Assembly: GCA_030248225.1 (NCBI GenBank)
Contig: JASANE010029289.1
Coordinates: forward strand, 1-64,000
DNA from: Trileptium ribeirensis
Taxonomy: Eukaryota > Nematoda > Enoplea > Enoplida > Thoracostomopsidae
Reading direction: 5' to 3'
Length of the DNA: 64,000 nucleotides
The notes below the pieces were generated by a model. That model was given only the letters and a program-made list of their open reading frames with translations. It did no database searches and had not been told where the DNA came from. Made by a program: the position numbers and the translations under genes. Below are positions 23,672 to 35,006 of this stretch, one piece after another. The first letter of the stretch is position 1, and the number at the start of each line of letters is the position of its first letter.

Positions 23672-23821
23672 GCTCCAATTTCAAGAAATCATACACAGAT
23701 ATGCTTCATAGAAGTAGCGAGACAGTTGGGATCACCTATGATTCGCTAAACTTGGCAATATCTTGGAAACATTAATTGTCTGGGACGTTTTCACTGTTTA
23801 ATGGTATTGTAGCGAATGTGT

Positions 23822-23910
23822 TAAGCTAAGGTCCTTATCTGAGACACACACTAAGCCTAACCCTATGTCGTCCGGCTACAGCCCCGAACCATCCGCACCT
23901 AAGTGGTTCT
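23822..23910. repeat. inverted repeat flanking the piggyBac element, right
   Basis: Partner of 19884-19965 (see there). The two arms suggest that the piggyBac copy jumped into an older foldback element. Confidence 0.6.
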
Positions 23911-24237
23911 ATTTTTTAATATTGCAACGTAAAACCCCTCAGGGTTACTTGTGCCGACAAATGTATTATTCTAAGAATTTGTCAAATGTTCATAAGGTTC
24001 TCTGTTGTACTCGCGTTAAATCGGCAAAACCCAAAACCAATCTGGTTTGGTACCCCAAATCAAAATCAAAATGACATATAATTTGAAACATCTAGACACA
24101 TCTTGCAGCAGTTCTTGTGTAAGTTTACTCTTCCGTAAGGCGCGTCTGCATGCCCTGTTCTTTTCGTCTCTTTACCTGGCAGTAACTGAGCTGTTATACA
24201 ACAGCCTTCCACACAAAGTTTCAATCATAAGGTAAAT

Positions 24238-25529
24238 CGTTTCAATTTAATAATACAGGAGCGTGAAGATTCGACAGGGTGTAAAGATGTTGATCAACGC
24301 TAAGTTAATTTTGTTCTCTAGCTTTCCGAGCAGGTCTGCCTGTCTTGTTATACTATTTATCAGCTCGCCACGTGACCAAGTGTGTTCTTATGCAGCAAGG
24401 TCGTTACGTTACTACACAAACAAGGATATGCTTTCAAAAGGTTCTGTCGAAAAATTCAGCAACATAACTAGACCACTGCATTGCGTTTCTAGACCAATTA
24501 CCATATTTTAGGCCCTGATACAGTTTTGACTCCGAGACTTGACGCGGAGTATATACCTACCGTTTCAATTTAATAATACAGGAGCGTGAAGATTCGACAG
24601 GGTGTAAAGATGTTGATGAACGCTAAGTTAATTTTGTTCTCTAGCTTTCCGAGCAGGTCTGCCTGTCTTGTTATACTATTTATCAGCTCGCCACGTGACC
24701 AAGTGTGTTCTTATGCAGCAAGGTCGTTACGTTACTACGCAAACAAGGATATGCTTTCAAAAGGTTCTGTCGAAAAATTCAGCAACATAACTAGACCACT
24801 GCATTGCGTTTCTAGACCAATTACCATATTTTAGGCCCTGATACAGTTTTGACTCCGAGACTTGACGCGGAGTATATACTTACCGTTTCAATTTAAAAAT
24901 ACAGGAGCGTGAAGATTCGACAGGGTGTAAAGATGTTGATCAACGCTAAGTTAATTTTGTTCTCTAGCTTTCCGAGCAGGTCTGCCTGTCTTGTTATACT
25001 ATTTATCAGCTCGCCACGTGACCAAGTGTGTTCTTATGCAGCAAGGTCGTTACGTTACTACGCAAACAAGGATATGCTTTCAAAAGGTTCTGTCGAAAAA
25101 TTCAGCAACATAACTAGACCACTGCATTGCGTTTCTAGACCAATTACCATATTTTAGGCCCTGATACAGTTTTGACTCCGAGACTTGACGCGGAGTATAT
25201 ACCTACCGTTTCAATTTAATAATACAGGAGCGTGAAGATTCGACAGGGTGTAAAGATGTTGATCAACGCTAAGTTAATTTTGTTCTCTAGCTTTCCGAGC
25301 AGGTCTGCCTGTCTTGTTATACTATTTATCAGCTCGCCACGTGACCAAGTGTGTTCTTATGCAGCAAGGTGGTTACGTTACTACGCAAACGAGGATATGC
25401 TTTCAAAAGGTTCTGTCGAAAAATTCAGCAACATAACTAGACCACTGCATTGCGTTTCTAGAACAATTACCATATTTTAGGCCCTGATGCAGTTTTGGCT
25501 CCGAGACTTGACGCGGAGTATATACCTAC
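24238..25529. repeat. 323-bp satellite, 4 tandem copies
   Basis: Units start at 24238, 24561, 24884 and 25207 (CGTTTCAATTTAAtAATACAGGAGCG...). Copies differ at only a handful of bases. Each contains an 82-codon open frame starting KIRQGVKML. 323 is not a multiple of three, so the frames are not joined, and most differences between copies change the amino acid. The frame is treated as incidental. Confidence 0.97.
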
Positions 25530-26203
25530 GTTTTGGAATTTATAGAGGTAGACCTATTTAACTTTTCAATGGCGGAAGTGGCGCCTACCATGCCGTTTTC
25601 GATATGCTAAAGCCTAAAGTTTTAGCTTAATCCCGAGGTAAGGTCACACACAACATGAGCCATATTTAATACGGAAAGTTTATTTTTCGCCTATTCCTTC
25701 GGTGTTGTTCATCCAGAACTCTTTTTAAGAGATAAAGGAGGACCCCGAAGTATATAATTTTCAAATGATTAGTGTTTTCGCCATTTTGGTAATCCGCAGA
25801 CTGTGTTCTCCGCAAATACTATTTCATTTTTCCAATAATTGCTCAATACACGTCAATCAACGGGCACAACAAAACATTGAATTGTGAAACAGCGAATTAT
25901 TATTAAACTATAACAAAAGAAATGAAGCCCGTGTCAATTGGTAGCAAAAGAAAGATCTACTGCGCTTCCAGGAAAAATTTCAGATGCGTCTAAATTTTGT
26001 CAGATTCGTACAGCGCATATCTAACCAAAACATTTTCCGTCAGAAGTAGCTCCACAACTTTAACTGTCATCTTTAAGGGCCGGACATTATAAACGTTTAT
26101 TAAAGCTTAATGTGAGCAGTCGCACTCACTAATTTAATCTCATATAAACAAGTTTTAAGCTAGCCTAGCCGGTCACCAATAGTCGCACGCTCTGATCTAA
26201 TCC
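25530..26203. other. no gene recognised
   Basis: AT-rich DNA, with GTTTAAGCTAGCCTAGCCGG-type motifs at the right edge that recur beyond the following foldback element (26860). Confidence 0.4.
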
Positions 26204-26838
26204 GGTTCTTTTCCATTATCCTCCGTCCGAATTTGGTCAGTTTTGAAGATACACAGCTGATTTTAGTACTAATCGATTCAGCTCGGCAAACTGGTTCAGA
26301 AAAGTCATTTTACCCACGCTCCTAATTTTTGTTTTTTGATGTTTCCCTTTCGGGAACCCAAAATTTTTTTTCGGAATATGGTCATATTGGGTACCATTCG
26401 ACTCGGCTTGATGAAAGAAACGTAACGGTGTGTAGTTGTACTTTTATGAGACATAGACTAACTTTAAGCTCAAGTCGGAGGCTACCGCCCTCCGAACCAC
26501 CCGTTCCTTGTTCTGTCGTTTTAACGTAGACCCGTCGGGGTTACTTGGCCCCTATAACTTTGTAACAGTAGCGTAAATTTCAATAAACTACACACCATTA
26601 AATTTTTCTCATCAAGCCGAGTCGAATGGTACCCAATGTGACCATATTCCGAAGAAAAAATTTTTGGTCTCCCATGGGGGGACCATTGTGACATTGAAAA
26701 AAATTTCTTTCAGGAACGTGGGTAAAATGAGTATTTTCTGAACCAGACCATCGAGCTGAATCGATTGGTCCCAAAACCAGCTATGTATCTTTAAAATTAA
26801 ACAAATTCGGGTAGCGGGAACAATGGAAAACATCCTTT
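26204..26838. mobile_element. foldback element, about 635 bp
   Basis: The left arm (to about 26480) and right arm (from about 26560) are inverted copies. Examples are TTTCGGAATATGGTCATATTGGGTACC against the reverse complement of GGTACCCAATGTGACCATATTCCGAA, and TTTTCCATTATCCTCC against GGGAACAATGGAAAAC. Non-coding. Single-arm copies occur at 20000-20310 and 19485-19575. Confidence 0.8.
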
Positions 26839-26913
26839 AATCGCATATGTACAAAGTTTAAGCTAGCTTAACCGAACACTTCGCCGATGAGGAGTCGCAC
26901 TCCCAGAGTTATC

Positions 26914-27227
26914 ATATAAACAAGGTTTAAGCTATCCTAACAGACACTTCGCCGATGAGGAGTCGCACCAACTCGTCCACAAAGCCTTAGCTAAGTTCCC
27001 TATATGAACCATGGCTATTCGTGGGGCAGGATCCTCCAACCATCCGTTCTAAGCTGTTTTTTCTAGCGTTATATAAACAAGGTTTAAGCTATCCTAACAG
27101 ACACTTCGCCGATGAGGAGTCGCAGCAACTCGTCTACAAAGCCTTAGCTAAGTTCCCTATATGAACCATGGCTATTCGTGGGGCAGGATCCTCCAACCAT
27201 CCGTTCTAAGCTGTTTTTTCTAGCGTT
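26914..27227. repeat. tandem duplication, 156 bp x 2
   Basis: ATATAAACAAGGTTTAAGCTATCC starts at 26914 and 27070. The units are nearly identical through GGATCCTCCAACCATCCGTTC. A partial earlier copy (CACTTCGCCGATGAGGAGTCGCAC) sits at 26877. Confidence 0.95.
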
Positions 27228-27245
27228 ATAACGTCCGCTGTAACA

Positions 27246-28082
27246 GGATATTTTTACTCCCCGGATATTTATACTCTCCAGTAAAAATATCCTAGGATAT
27301 TTTTACTCCCCCCAGGATATTTTTACTCCCCTTCTATATTTAGATTACACGTTTCGATTTGATGTTATGTTGATGGCATATGGCATGTATTTCATTTCAG
27401 TTCCCAATCATAAAGCAGCAGCGATACGCTCAAAATTGCATTGATTAACGCAACCCATAGTCATAAAATTGTTTTATAAAACTTACATATACTTACAGAG
27501 CAAAAATCAAAAGCATAAACATAACACTGTATACTAAAACACGAATAAATGGAATGTTTGTATCAATTGTTTTTGTTCTGCGATGTCTGTGACCACCTGA
27601 ACAGCGACGATTTTATTTTCTGATCCGGCAATTTTCAGATTTTTGTTATAAAATAGTTGACCGTTGCGGACACAGTACTGTTTGCACTGTCGACGAAAGT
27701 TAGCACGCTGGCCTTTATCTAACATGCCGAGTGGATATCGTCCGTTGGTAATATAGTTACGAACATCGTTAAAACTGATGTGTTTATTAGTTTTAGATTT
27801 AAACATTTTATAACATTTGTCACAAATCACTATAAACCTGAAATAAAAAGAAAGTATGAACGGTATATACACCATAGAAATGGTATAGGAAATACTTTTT
27901 CTAGAGGAAGTAAAGATTTTTAGAACATTTTACTGGGGAGTAAAAATATCCTGGAGGGAGTAAAAATATCCTAGGATATTTTTACTGTGGAGTAAAAATA
28001 TCCTAGATATTTTTACTGTGGAGTAAAAATATCCTAGGATATTTTTACTGGGGAGTAAAAATATCCTGGAGTAAAAATATCC
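27246..28082. mobile_element. 837-bp element with repeated palindromic ends carrying an integrase-like fragment
   Basis: The left end has GGATATTTTTACTCC repeated three to four times. The right end (27935-28082) has the inverse GGAGTAAAAATATCC five to six times, with fused palindromes AGTAAAAATATCCTAGGATATTTTTACT. Between them lies one minus-strand frame. No clear target-site duplication was found. Confidence 0.75.
27534..27875 (-). pseudogene. integrase zinc-binding-like fragment (Ginger/Ty3-type), truncated
   Basis: An acceptor-like TTTTTATTTCAG precedes FIVICDKCYKMFKSKTNKHI. Then come NYITNGRYPLGMLDKGQRAN, FRRQCKQYCVRNGQLFYN and EQKQLIQTFH. The run from K-x-R-x-x-FRR to the NGQLFY turn and EQ-x-x-LI-x-x-FH resembles the start of the H2C2 zinc-binding domain of gypsy-like and Ginger integrases. 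The frame stops at the first expected His, with no second zinc half or DDE core. Recognition is by pattern and moderate. Confidence 0.5.
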
Positions 28083-31000
28083 GTGTACACCGCCCCTAAG
28101 TTGACACGGACTGTTGTGATGACTGCATTTTCGAAGGTCCGTAATTCGTTATTCCAATAAGCATCGTATGGATATGGCCGTACTGTAGATTTTCATCTTG
28201 ACATTGTGGCTCTCATATAGTGACTTCCATATTATTTTAGAGGTACGAAAGAGTAACGGCCGGTTGTGGTTATGTTCCATATTTACTTCTTAACTACGCT
28301 AAAGGTTTAGTAACTAAGTATATCCAGAACGGCATAGCATGAACTTGACTTCGGACCCTATCTGTTCCATTGACCACACGCCAAGGAGACGATTCAAATA
28401 TACATCGACCGCTCCAATTGAATAAATGCAGTATATATAATAACTTTTTATTACAAAAGTAATGATTACTTATTAAAACAATTAAAAATTAAGAAGTTAC
28501 AAGTATATATATATATAAGCGTTTTAATTACATTATAAATTCTACTGCAAAACAGTATTAAACACCGGTTAACATTGCTCATTTGAAAAACCGTAACCTG
28601 ATGCACGATTGTACATTTCCTATTCCTGTCCCTTTAAATAGATCTGTTTTTTGTTGCTACTATAAAAATTGGGTTTCTCAAAAATTTCAAAATTTGCAAA
28701 ACTATACATCCCCTAGATAGTCCAGAGTTAATACAGTTTATTACAATATTGCTTTCATGACATGTCTTAAAAATCAAACTAAACGTCATGATACATTAAA
28801 GCGTTCACAAGTCCGACTGCCATCAGGCCAGAACTCCTTTTTGCTTGAATTATAATCCATTGGTCACGAATTAATTTGATACGATACTCTGTATATTTCA
28901 TGAAACACACAATTGAAGCTGCATAGTAATTGTCAGCTAGTCTTTATTAATCAGTAGCCGAATCCTTTTTTATTGTTTATTGAAAAATGAATTTTTATCA
29001 CATAACGGGCCAAGTAACGAGATGGAACTGGTCACCATACTGTAACTCGGTTGTGGCAGTGACCCACTGACCCAGTCATTGTTGTGACCTGTAGTCATAA
29101 TTTCCAAAATAGCCTATGTACGATAATTCTGCGTATTCGTGAAAGAAATGATGTTGAAAAACAGTTTAATATCTGCTCGACAAACCGTAATTACATATGG
29201 ACTTACAGTTGCGTTTTCGAAAAGGTCTTAGCTCCACACTTTAGAGCTGAGAACGAACCGATCTATCTAGGCTCGACTCGACTTGGACGTTCCGTTGTTG
29301 AGTGGCGATTATCATCAAATATTTGCACTAGCAATGCGTACGTTAATTAAACATTACAAGATGCAATATTGATGGTAGTTGATAAATACTAAATGAATTA
29401 AAATACAACATAATTCTGGGGTCACATTATACGGTTGCTCAGTACATCAAATAACCCACTTTTAATCAATGTATGACCCAATCTGGCTCGAGATATGCTC
29501 GGCTAGGTTCGGCTTGGAACGAAAAATATTGCTCGAGTCGTGCCTCGACTATAACTTCTCATCCTTATCAGAGACTTCGGTCCTGGACAATAGTTGATAA
29601 GTGAAGGTAGTTAAATGTCAACCATTTGACTTTATTTCGAGACTATTTTTGGAATCATAGGAAGAAGCAGCCTGTGCGCGAAATGCAAGCAATTTGAAAG
29701 CAGTTGTATATGAAGCCGACGCGAAAAGACACTACGACTTTATGCTGTTTTGGCTTTATGCTGACATAAAAGGTTTCACATAAAGCAACCCAACACCCTT
29801 TTAACAACATTCCGCACTTCCAGTCGGGTTCTCATTGTGGATTCATAGTAATCATAGTCGAAGCGCTTGGTTTACGTATGCTTGAGTATTCACCGTGTCT
29901 CTGCTGAACGGTAGAACAGGCAAAGAAATAATAGGCAAACGAGGCAGTTTGTTAGATTGAGTACTGTGGGAAGAAGAATGCTTTCGGCTTCTGAATCAGG
30001 CCGGGCCAGTACCAGAACACTCACCGTGATCCGGTCATATATGTGCCCCGAAATGAGCCGGTGATTCGGTTCTCTCTCTCTCGCATACATTTATTTAAAC
30101 ACATAGGTTTTTACAAGGAAACGGATAGCTAGTATCAAGACCGCACCCACCACATAAACCAAAATTGTTTGAGCTACATATACGCAAGTCAACTGCAACC
30201 ATTCACACCAAAACCTCAAATACTAGCCAACCAGGTAAATAGCTAATCTGACCACCTTTGTTCATTCTCAACCGAAACAAAATACTAACACTAGCTTTGA
30301 TAATCAAGTCGAAAAATTTATTTCAATCTTTCGTAAGATCACCAGGGCCGCGCTTAGCGCCCTCCAAAACCCCCACTGGGGGCATGGTCTGCATGGGCTC
30401 GGCGAAGTACCATAAACTGCCAAACATTAATGCAATCTCATCAAAAATAAACCATACCTGCCTTTGAATGCCAGCTTCTGTATGTCTGATTGCAATTTGT
30501 TATGCAAATTGGGGATGTTAGTATCCACTAGAGTACACCAATCTTGGAGAACAGTCTTAACAGAGGTAGCGCCCGCGAAGATAAGCACACCACTGAAGAT
30601 CCCAAACGTTTGAACATCCCAAGATTGTGTTCACATTGCATTACGGTAAGTTACGACAAAACCCTTACCTTATACATGTGCATTTATATGTATTTGTTCA
30701 CACTACATGATCCGATTCAGATCCGATAAATTTGAGAATGCTCTATCGAATGTCGCGCAACGTTAACAGATCCTAAATCACATCCAGCTGCTCAAGTAAT
30801 AACAAAATATATTTTTAGCAGGAGACAATCATGAACGGCATGTATATATAATTATTGTCACTGATATCTATTTTAGTGTATATACACCATTTGACGTTTA
30901 TCGCCAGATAACAGTATAACAGCGAAATTAGTGATCGTAGTCAACCATTACATAGACATACAGAGATGTTAAGTGCATACATTATCAAGTGTAAAAGCTT

Positions 31001-33470
31001 AAGCCTTATATAAAAGAAGTACCCGACAAAATGATTTAAAACAGCTTTTTTGCAATAAATAATGATAAACGTCGGGTAAATTAAAACACCTAGACAAATA
31101 TATACTAAAGCAAGTGTCCAAATAATATTTAATGTCTTTAGCGTTGTTCCTCTCACATACGCCATGGGAACAAAATGCGTTCTCATATCACAATCATTGG
31201 TGACCCGAGTTATTTCATACGATTTATTAATGCAATCCGACATCAAATTTTAGACCCAATATTACATCCACAAAATATTTTACGGAGACTTAGTGCTAAA
31301 TATCTCGCATTTGAGAACAAATATTTCAGATTATTATAATTAACCCTTTACGTCATGAACAAGTTTGCATTTCGACTATTCGCTGAAGAAACTGTTGGCG
31401 CCGCGATGACTCGAACCTGAGCCACTTGCGTTAGAGATGAACTCGTTAACGATGAGAGTGAGCTATGACGACGCTGTTTCTCGGAAGGTTACGGAAGCTC
31501 TCGCTTAAGGTTTCTCACAACGCGAACGAATAACAATACGCGGATCAACGCACCCTACGAAGCAAACTGAGTCAATACAATACGTGGTATTGTATTAAAG
31601 TGCTTCAGAGCGCCTACATGCGGTAAAGAGTTAGAGCAAACAACAGTCGTTGGTGCATTCACAATTTTCAGGAAAACATTAGAAATTATATTTTCACAAA
31701 GCACCATTTCGTTAAATTTTAGCAACAATATCTTCAAAATATTACGTAAAATTTTTATAAATTTATAATTGGAGACAATTTTAGTTACAATTAAATATCA
31801 CTACGACTAAACTTATAATATAATCTGAATTTTCATCGTCGAAAAATGTGGAAAACGTTCTCAAATGCCCACATTCTCAAAATTGAACAAGTCTGTCTTA
31901 AAAAATGACAAACCCTCCCAAAATCCAGCCCTACCCTGTGTGAACGCCGGCAAATCAACCTATTATTGCGTAGTAAAAGAAAATGGATGCAATAAATCTT
32001 AACCGTGGAGTCATAATAAACCTAAGATATCTGAGCTTACATAGTTGAAACTAATAGTTATATAAGCCAATCGCCCTATATTCGCTGATTCACTTCCAGT
32101 CTATGCCGATCGAATATATGAACACTTGCGGTCATAGATAATATTGCACATATTTTTTGTAATAACTGCAAATGCAGCTCCGCGCCTGGATATAGTCACA
32201 CTTAACCTTTTCCGGGCGTTAAAGACAATACATGATACAATGTCAAACTCATAAATATTAAACTATCACTGTTTATATATCATTGAGCATTTATATACTG
32301 GATTTCGGTTTTTCGACAGCTATCTAGGATTTTTTCACATTCACTGCTATTCTATAATTTCCGTTGGCTATAAAAGCTAAAACATAGTTCAATGACCTTT
32401 TAGAGTCCAAACATTTTCTAGCACAGCGATCCGAGTAAGACTTTTTGAATTAAAATTTTTTATTCACCCCCCCCCCCGAAACTCCAACTCCTAGACAATG
32501 TAATCGTTCATTGTCGGGCCTCGAACATCAAAATAATTCATTCAAACAACCAAGAAATGCAATGCATAAGTATAAAAGACGTCTCATACTTGTTAAACAA
32601 AAGTCCAACGCTGCTACAAAGATGACAATATCAACAAATGCCCATGACGCAACTACATTGTTCTGAAAACACACACATATAATGAGAGAGGAGCCTAAGC
32701 ACATATCTGGGACATTTGGATTGTCTAAATCAGCCATATTTTAAAAATCGCGTTAGCATACAGTGTAACAATGTCACTACGAAAACACAAAAGCTAAAAA
32801 GCACCACTGACTGACAAACTCTTAAAACCCGCTAACTCACAACCATCTACTAAAATGCATCGACCACTAGTTAGCTGGTATCTGTCAGAGTGTCCCGAAC
32901 TTACATAGTGAAACCCAGGAACTATACGAACAAAACATACAGATGACGGAGTCAAAGACTAAATTTTATGGAAAGGCTACCAATAAATAATGCTTTAACT
33001 AAGCGATACCTTATTGTTTTTCATTTTCTTGCTATAAGAATATATACTCATGTAATAATTGAAGCCATTGTCAAACAAGTTTAAGACTATATGTCGAAGA
33101 AAGCATAAGGACAGAGGGTTTGGCTTTCGGGAAAGACTGAATAAAATTCAGTTGAAGAGGAATATTTGTAATTTTAGCGGTTGTCGTCATGTAAATTAAA
33201 CTTGAAATTATGATTAAATGAATTTCAATGTCGATGACAATTTTGGTAATTTGAATAACCACATAGAGTGCGATTATTGGCTTTTACCTTTACTATGCAG
33301 TACATAAAATAATACATAGCTTGTGAATTTGGTACACAACAATAAACATAAATGACGTTGTCTTCAAACACAAGTCAATTGCAATAAAACAGGTAATGTT
33401 TAATGACTGCAACAGAAAATATTTTTATTAATGTTAACTCTACTGTTAAAAGAGATAGCCAAAACTCGCT
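28083..33470. other. about 5.4 kb with no gene recognised
   Basis: AT-rich DNA downstream of ALIX. Scattered debris includes a phrase at 28310-28370 (TATATCCAGAACGGCATAGC) related to 19975, a tRNA-like fragment at 31.4 kb and a poly-C run near 32467. Open frames are short and lack motifs. Confidence 0.45.
31390..31466 (-). mobile_element. possible tRNA-like / SINE fragment
   Basis: The minus strand carries TAGCTCACTC (box A-like) and GGTTCGAGTC (box B) about 55 bp apart. The cloverleaf does not close properly, so this is at best a diverged tRNA-derived repeat. Confidence 0.35.
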
Positions 33471-34158
33471 TAACTATATGATATTCATGAATTTATTAAC
33501 CTTTCCGCTTAGACGTGCTATAAATTTTGATTTTACTAAAGAAAATAGTGCTTTTTTAAGTTTATGTGATTTTTAACCGTGTTAACTATATGATATTCAT
33601 GAATTTATTAACCTTTCCGCTTAGACGTGCTATAAATTTTGATTTTACTTAAGAAAATAGTGCTTTTTTTAAGTTTATGTGATTTTTAACCGTGTTAACT
33701 ATATGATATTCATGAATTTATTAACCTTTCCGCTTAGACGTGCTATAAATTTTGATTTTACTTAAGAAAATAATAGTGCTTTTTTAAGTTTATGTGATTT
33801 TTAACCGTGTTAACTATATGATATTCATGAATTTATTAACCTTTCCGCTTAGACGTGCTATAAATTTTGATTTTACTTAAGAAAATAGTGCTTTTTTTAA
33901 GTTTATGTGATTTTTAACCGTGTTAACTATATGATATTCATGAATTTATTAACCTTTCCGCTTAGACGTGCTATAAATTTTGATTTTACTTAAGAAAATA
34001 ATAGTGCTTTTTTAAGTTTATGTGATTTTTAACCGTGTTAACTATATGATATTCATGAATTTATTAACCTTTCGGCTTAGACGTGCTATAAATTTTGATT
34101 TTACTTAAGAAAATAATAGTGCTTTTTTAAGTTTATGTGATTTTTAACCGTGTTAACC
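33471..34158. repeat. roughly 114-bp satellite, 6 copies, just downstream of ALIX
   Basis: Units start with TAACTATATGATATTCATG at 33471, 33583, 33696, 33811, 33924 and 34039, giving periods of 112, 113, 115, 113, 115 and 115 bp. Length differences come from an extra TAA in AAGAAAATAATAGTGC and from T-run length. The array ends about 300 bp from the ALIX stop codon. Confidence 0.97.
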
Positions 34159-34460
34159 AAATTATGCTGCATCACTGTTGCACTTCACGTCCAAAAATAA
34201 CTGTTTAAACAAACTATATGTCGTCAGTCTCACTATGTGAACTGAATGTCGCTTATTTCTTTGAGGTTACAATTAATCTTACCACAACTTGTTCTGTTCT
34301 GTCATACGAAAACTTGTAATTTCGGAAGAATGACGGAAAATCTGTCAAACATGGACTGTTAATAAATTACAATTTTAGAAAATAAATTTACTAAGGCGTG
34401 CTGCTTAGCAACTATAATCTATATTAAACTGTCAATATGTATTTTGTTTAATTTGGGATG

Positions 34461-35006
34461 TTACTGTTGTGGCTGTTGTGGATATTGTGGTTGCTGCTGC
34501 TGCTGAATATATGGATTATAACCAGCGGGAGGCTGTGGGTGTCCAGGCGTAGCAGTCGGGTACGGATACCCGGCGTTCGGTACGTACCCACCTCCGTACG
34601 GATTGAATGCAGGAGCGCCTCCCATACCCGGATACGTAGCTGGGTAGCCTGAGGGCGCAGCGGTTGCAGGGTATCCTGACTGACCGTACGTGTACTGCCC
34701 ACCAGGTGGCACTGCCTGACCAGCAATCGGTTGGCCACCATATGTAGCACCCATTGGATATGGATTGAAAGCAGGGTAACCAGCGCCGGGTGGTGGCTGC
34801 TGACCCGGAAACGGAGGTGGCACGCCCCCACTTGCTACGGGTGGCGCCGAAGCACTTGGATTGACGTTTTGCTGTAAGACACTGGCCTCGGTTGCCGGTG
34901 CTCCAGCACCGCCAAACTTTGGTGGTGGCGGTCGAGCGGGTGGTGGCTGACTGCTAGCTGTGGTTGCTGGCGTTGTTTGTTGTTGCGGAGAGGTACTGCT
35001 GCCTGG
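34461..35006 (-). CDS. PDCD6IP: ALIX terminal exon, whole proline-rich region
   Basis: 546 bp including the TAA stop, acceptor TTGTTTTAG/CCAGGC, phase 0. It encodes about 181 residues rich in P, Q, G and Y. QPPPARPPPPK corresponds to the human SH3/endophilin-binding PPARPPPP. Three NPY-type repeats follow (AFNPYP, AFNPYGGG, GYNPYI), then a Q/P tail ending YPQQPQQ. No P(S/T)AP motif for TSG101 is present; the closest text is PSASAPP. An ATTAAA follows the stop within about 15 bp; no AATAAA was seen nearby. Confidence 0.92.
   Translation of the reverse strand, partial: PGSSTSPQQQTTPATTASSQPPPARPPPPKFGGAGAPATEASVLQQNVNPSASAPPVASGGVPPPFPGQQPPPGAGYPAFNPYPMGATYGGQPIAGQAVPPGGQYTYGQSGYPATAAPSGYPATYPGMGGAPAFNPYGGGYVPNAGYPYPTATPGHPQPPAGYNPYIQQQQQPQYPQQPQQ

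Noticed and set aside
24263..25480. Four copies of an 82-codon gene
   Set aside because: The frame is carried by a 323-bp satellite, units are out of frame with each other, and most changes between copies alter the protein.
26877..27140. Hammerhead ribozyme core in CGATGAGGAGTCGCAC repeats
   Set aside because: CGATGAG superficially resembles CUGAUGAG, but no GAAA partner or matching stems were found.
31390..31466. Functional tRNA gene
   Set aside because: Box A and B are present but the acceptor and anticodon stems do not form. Kept only as a possible SINE fragment.
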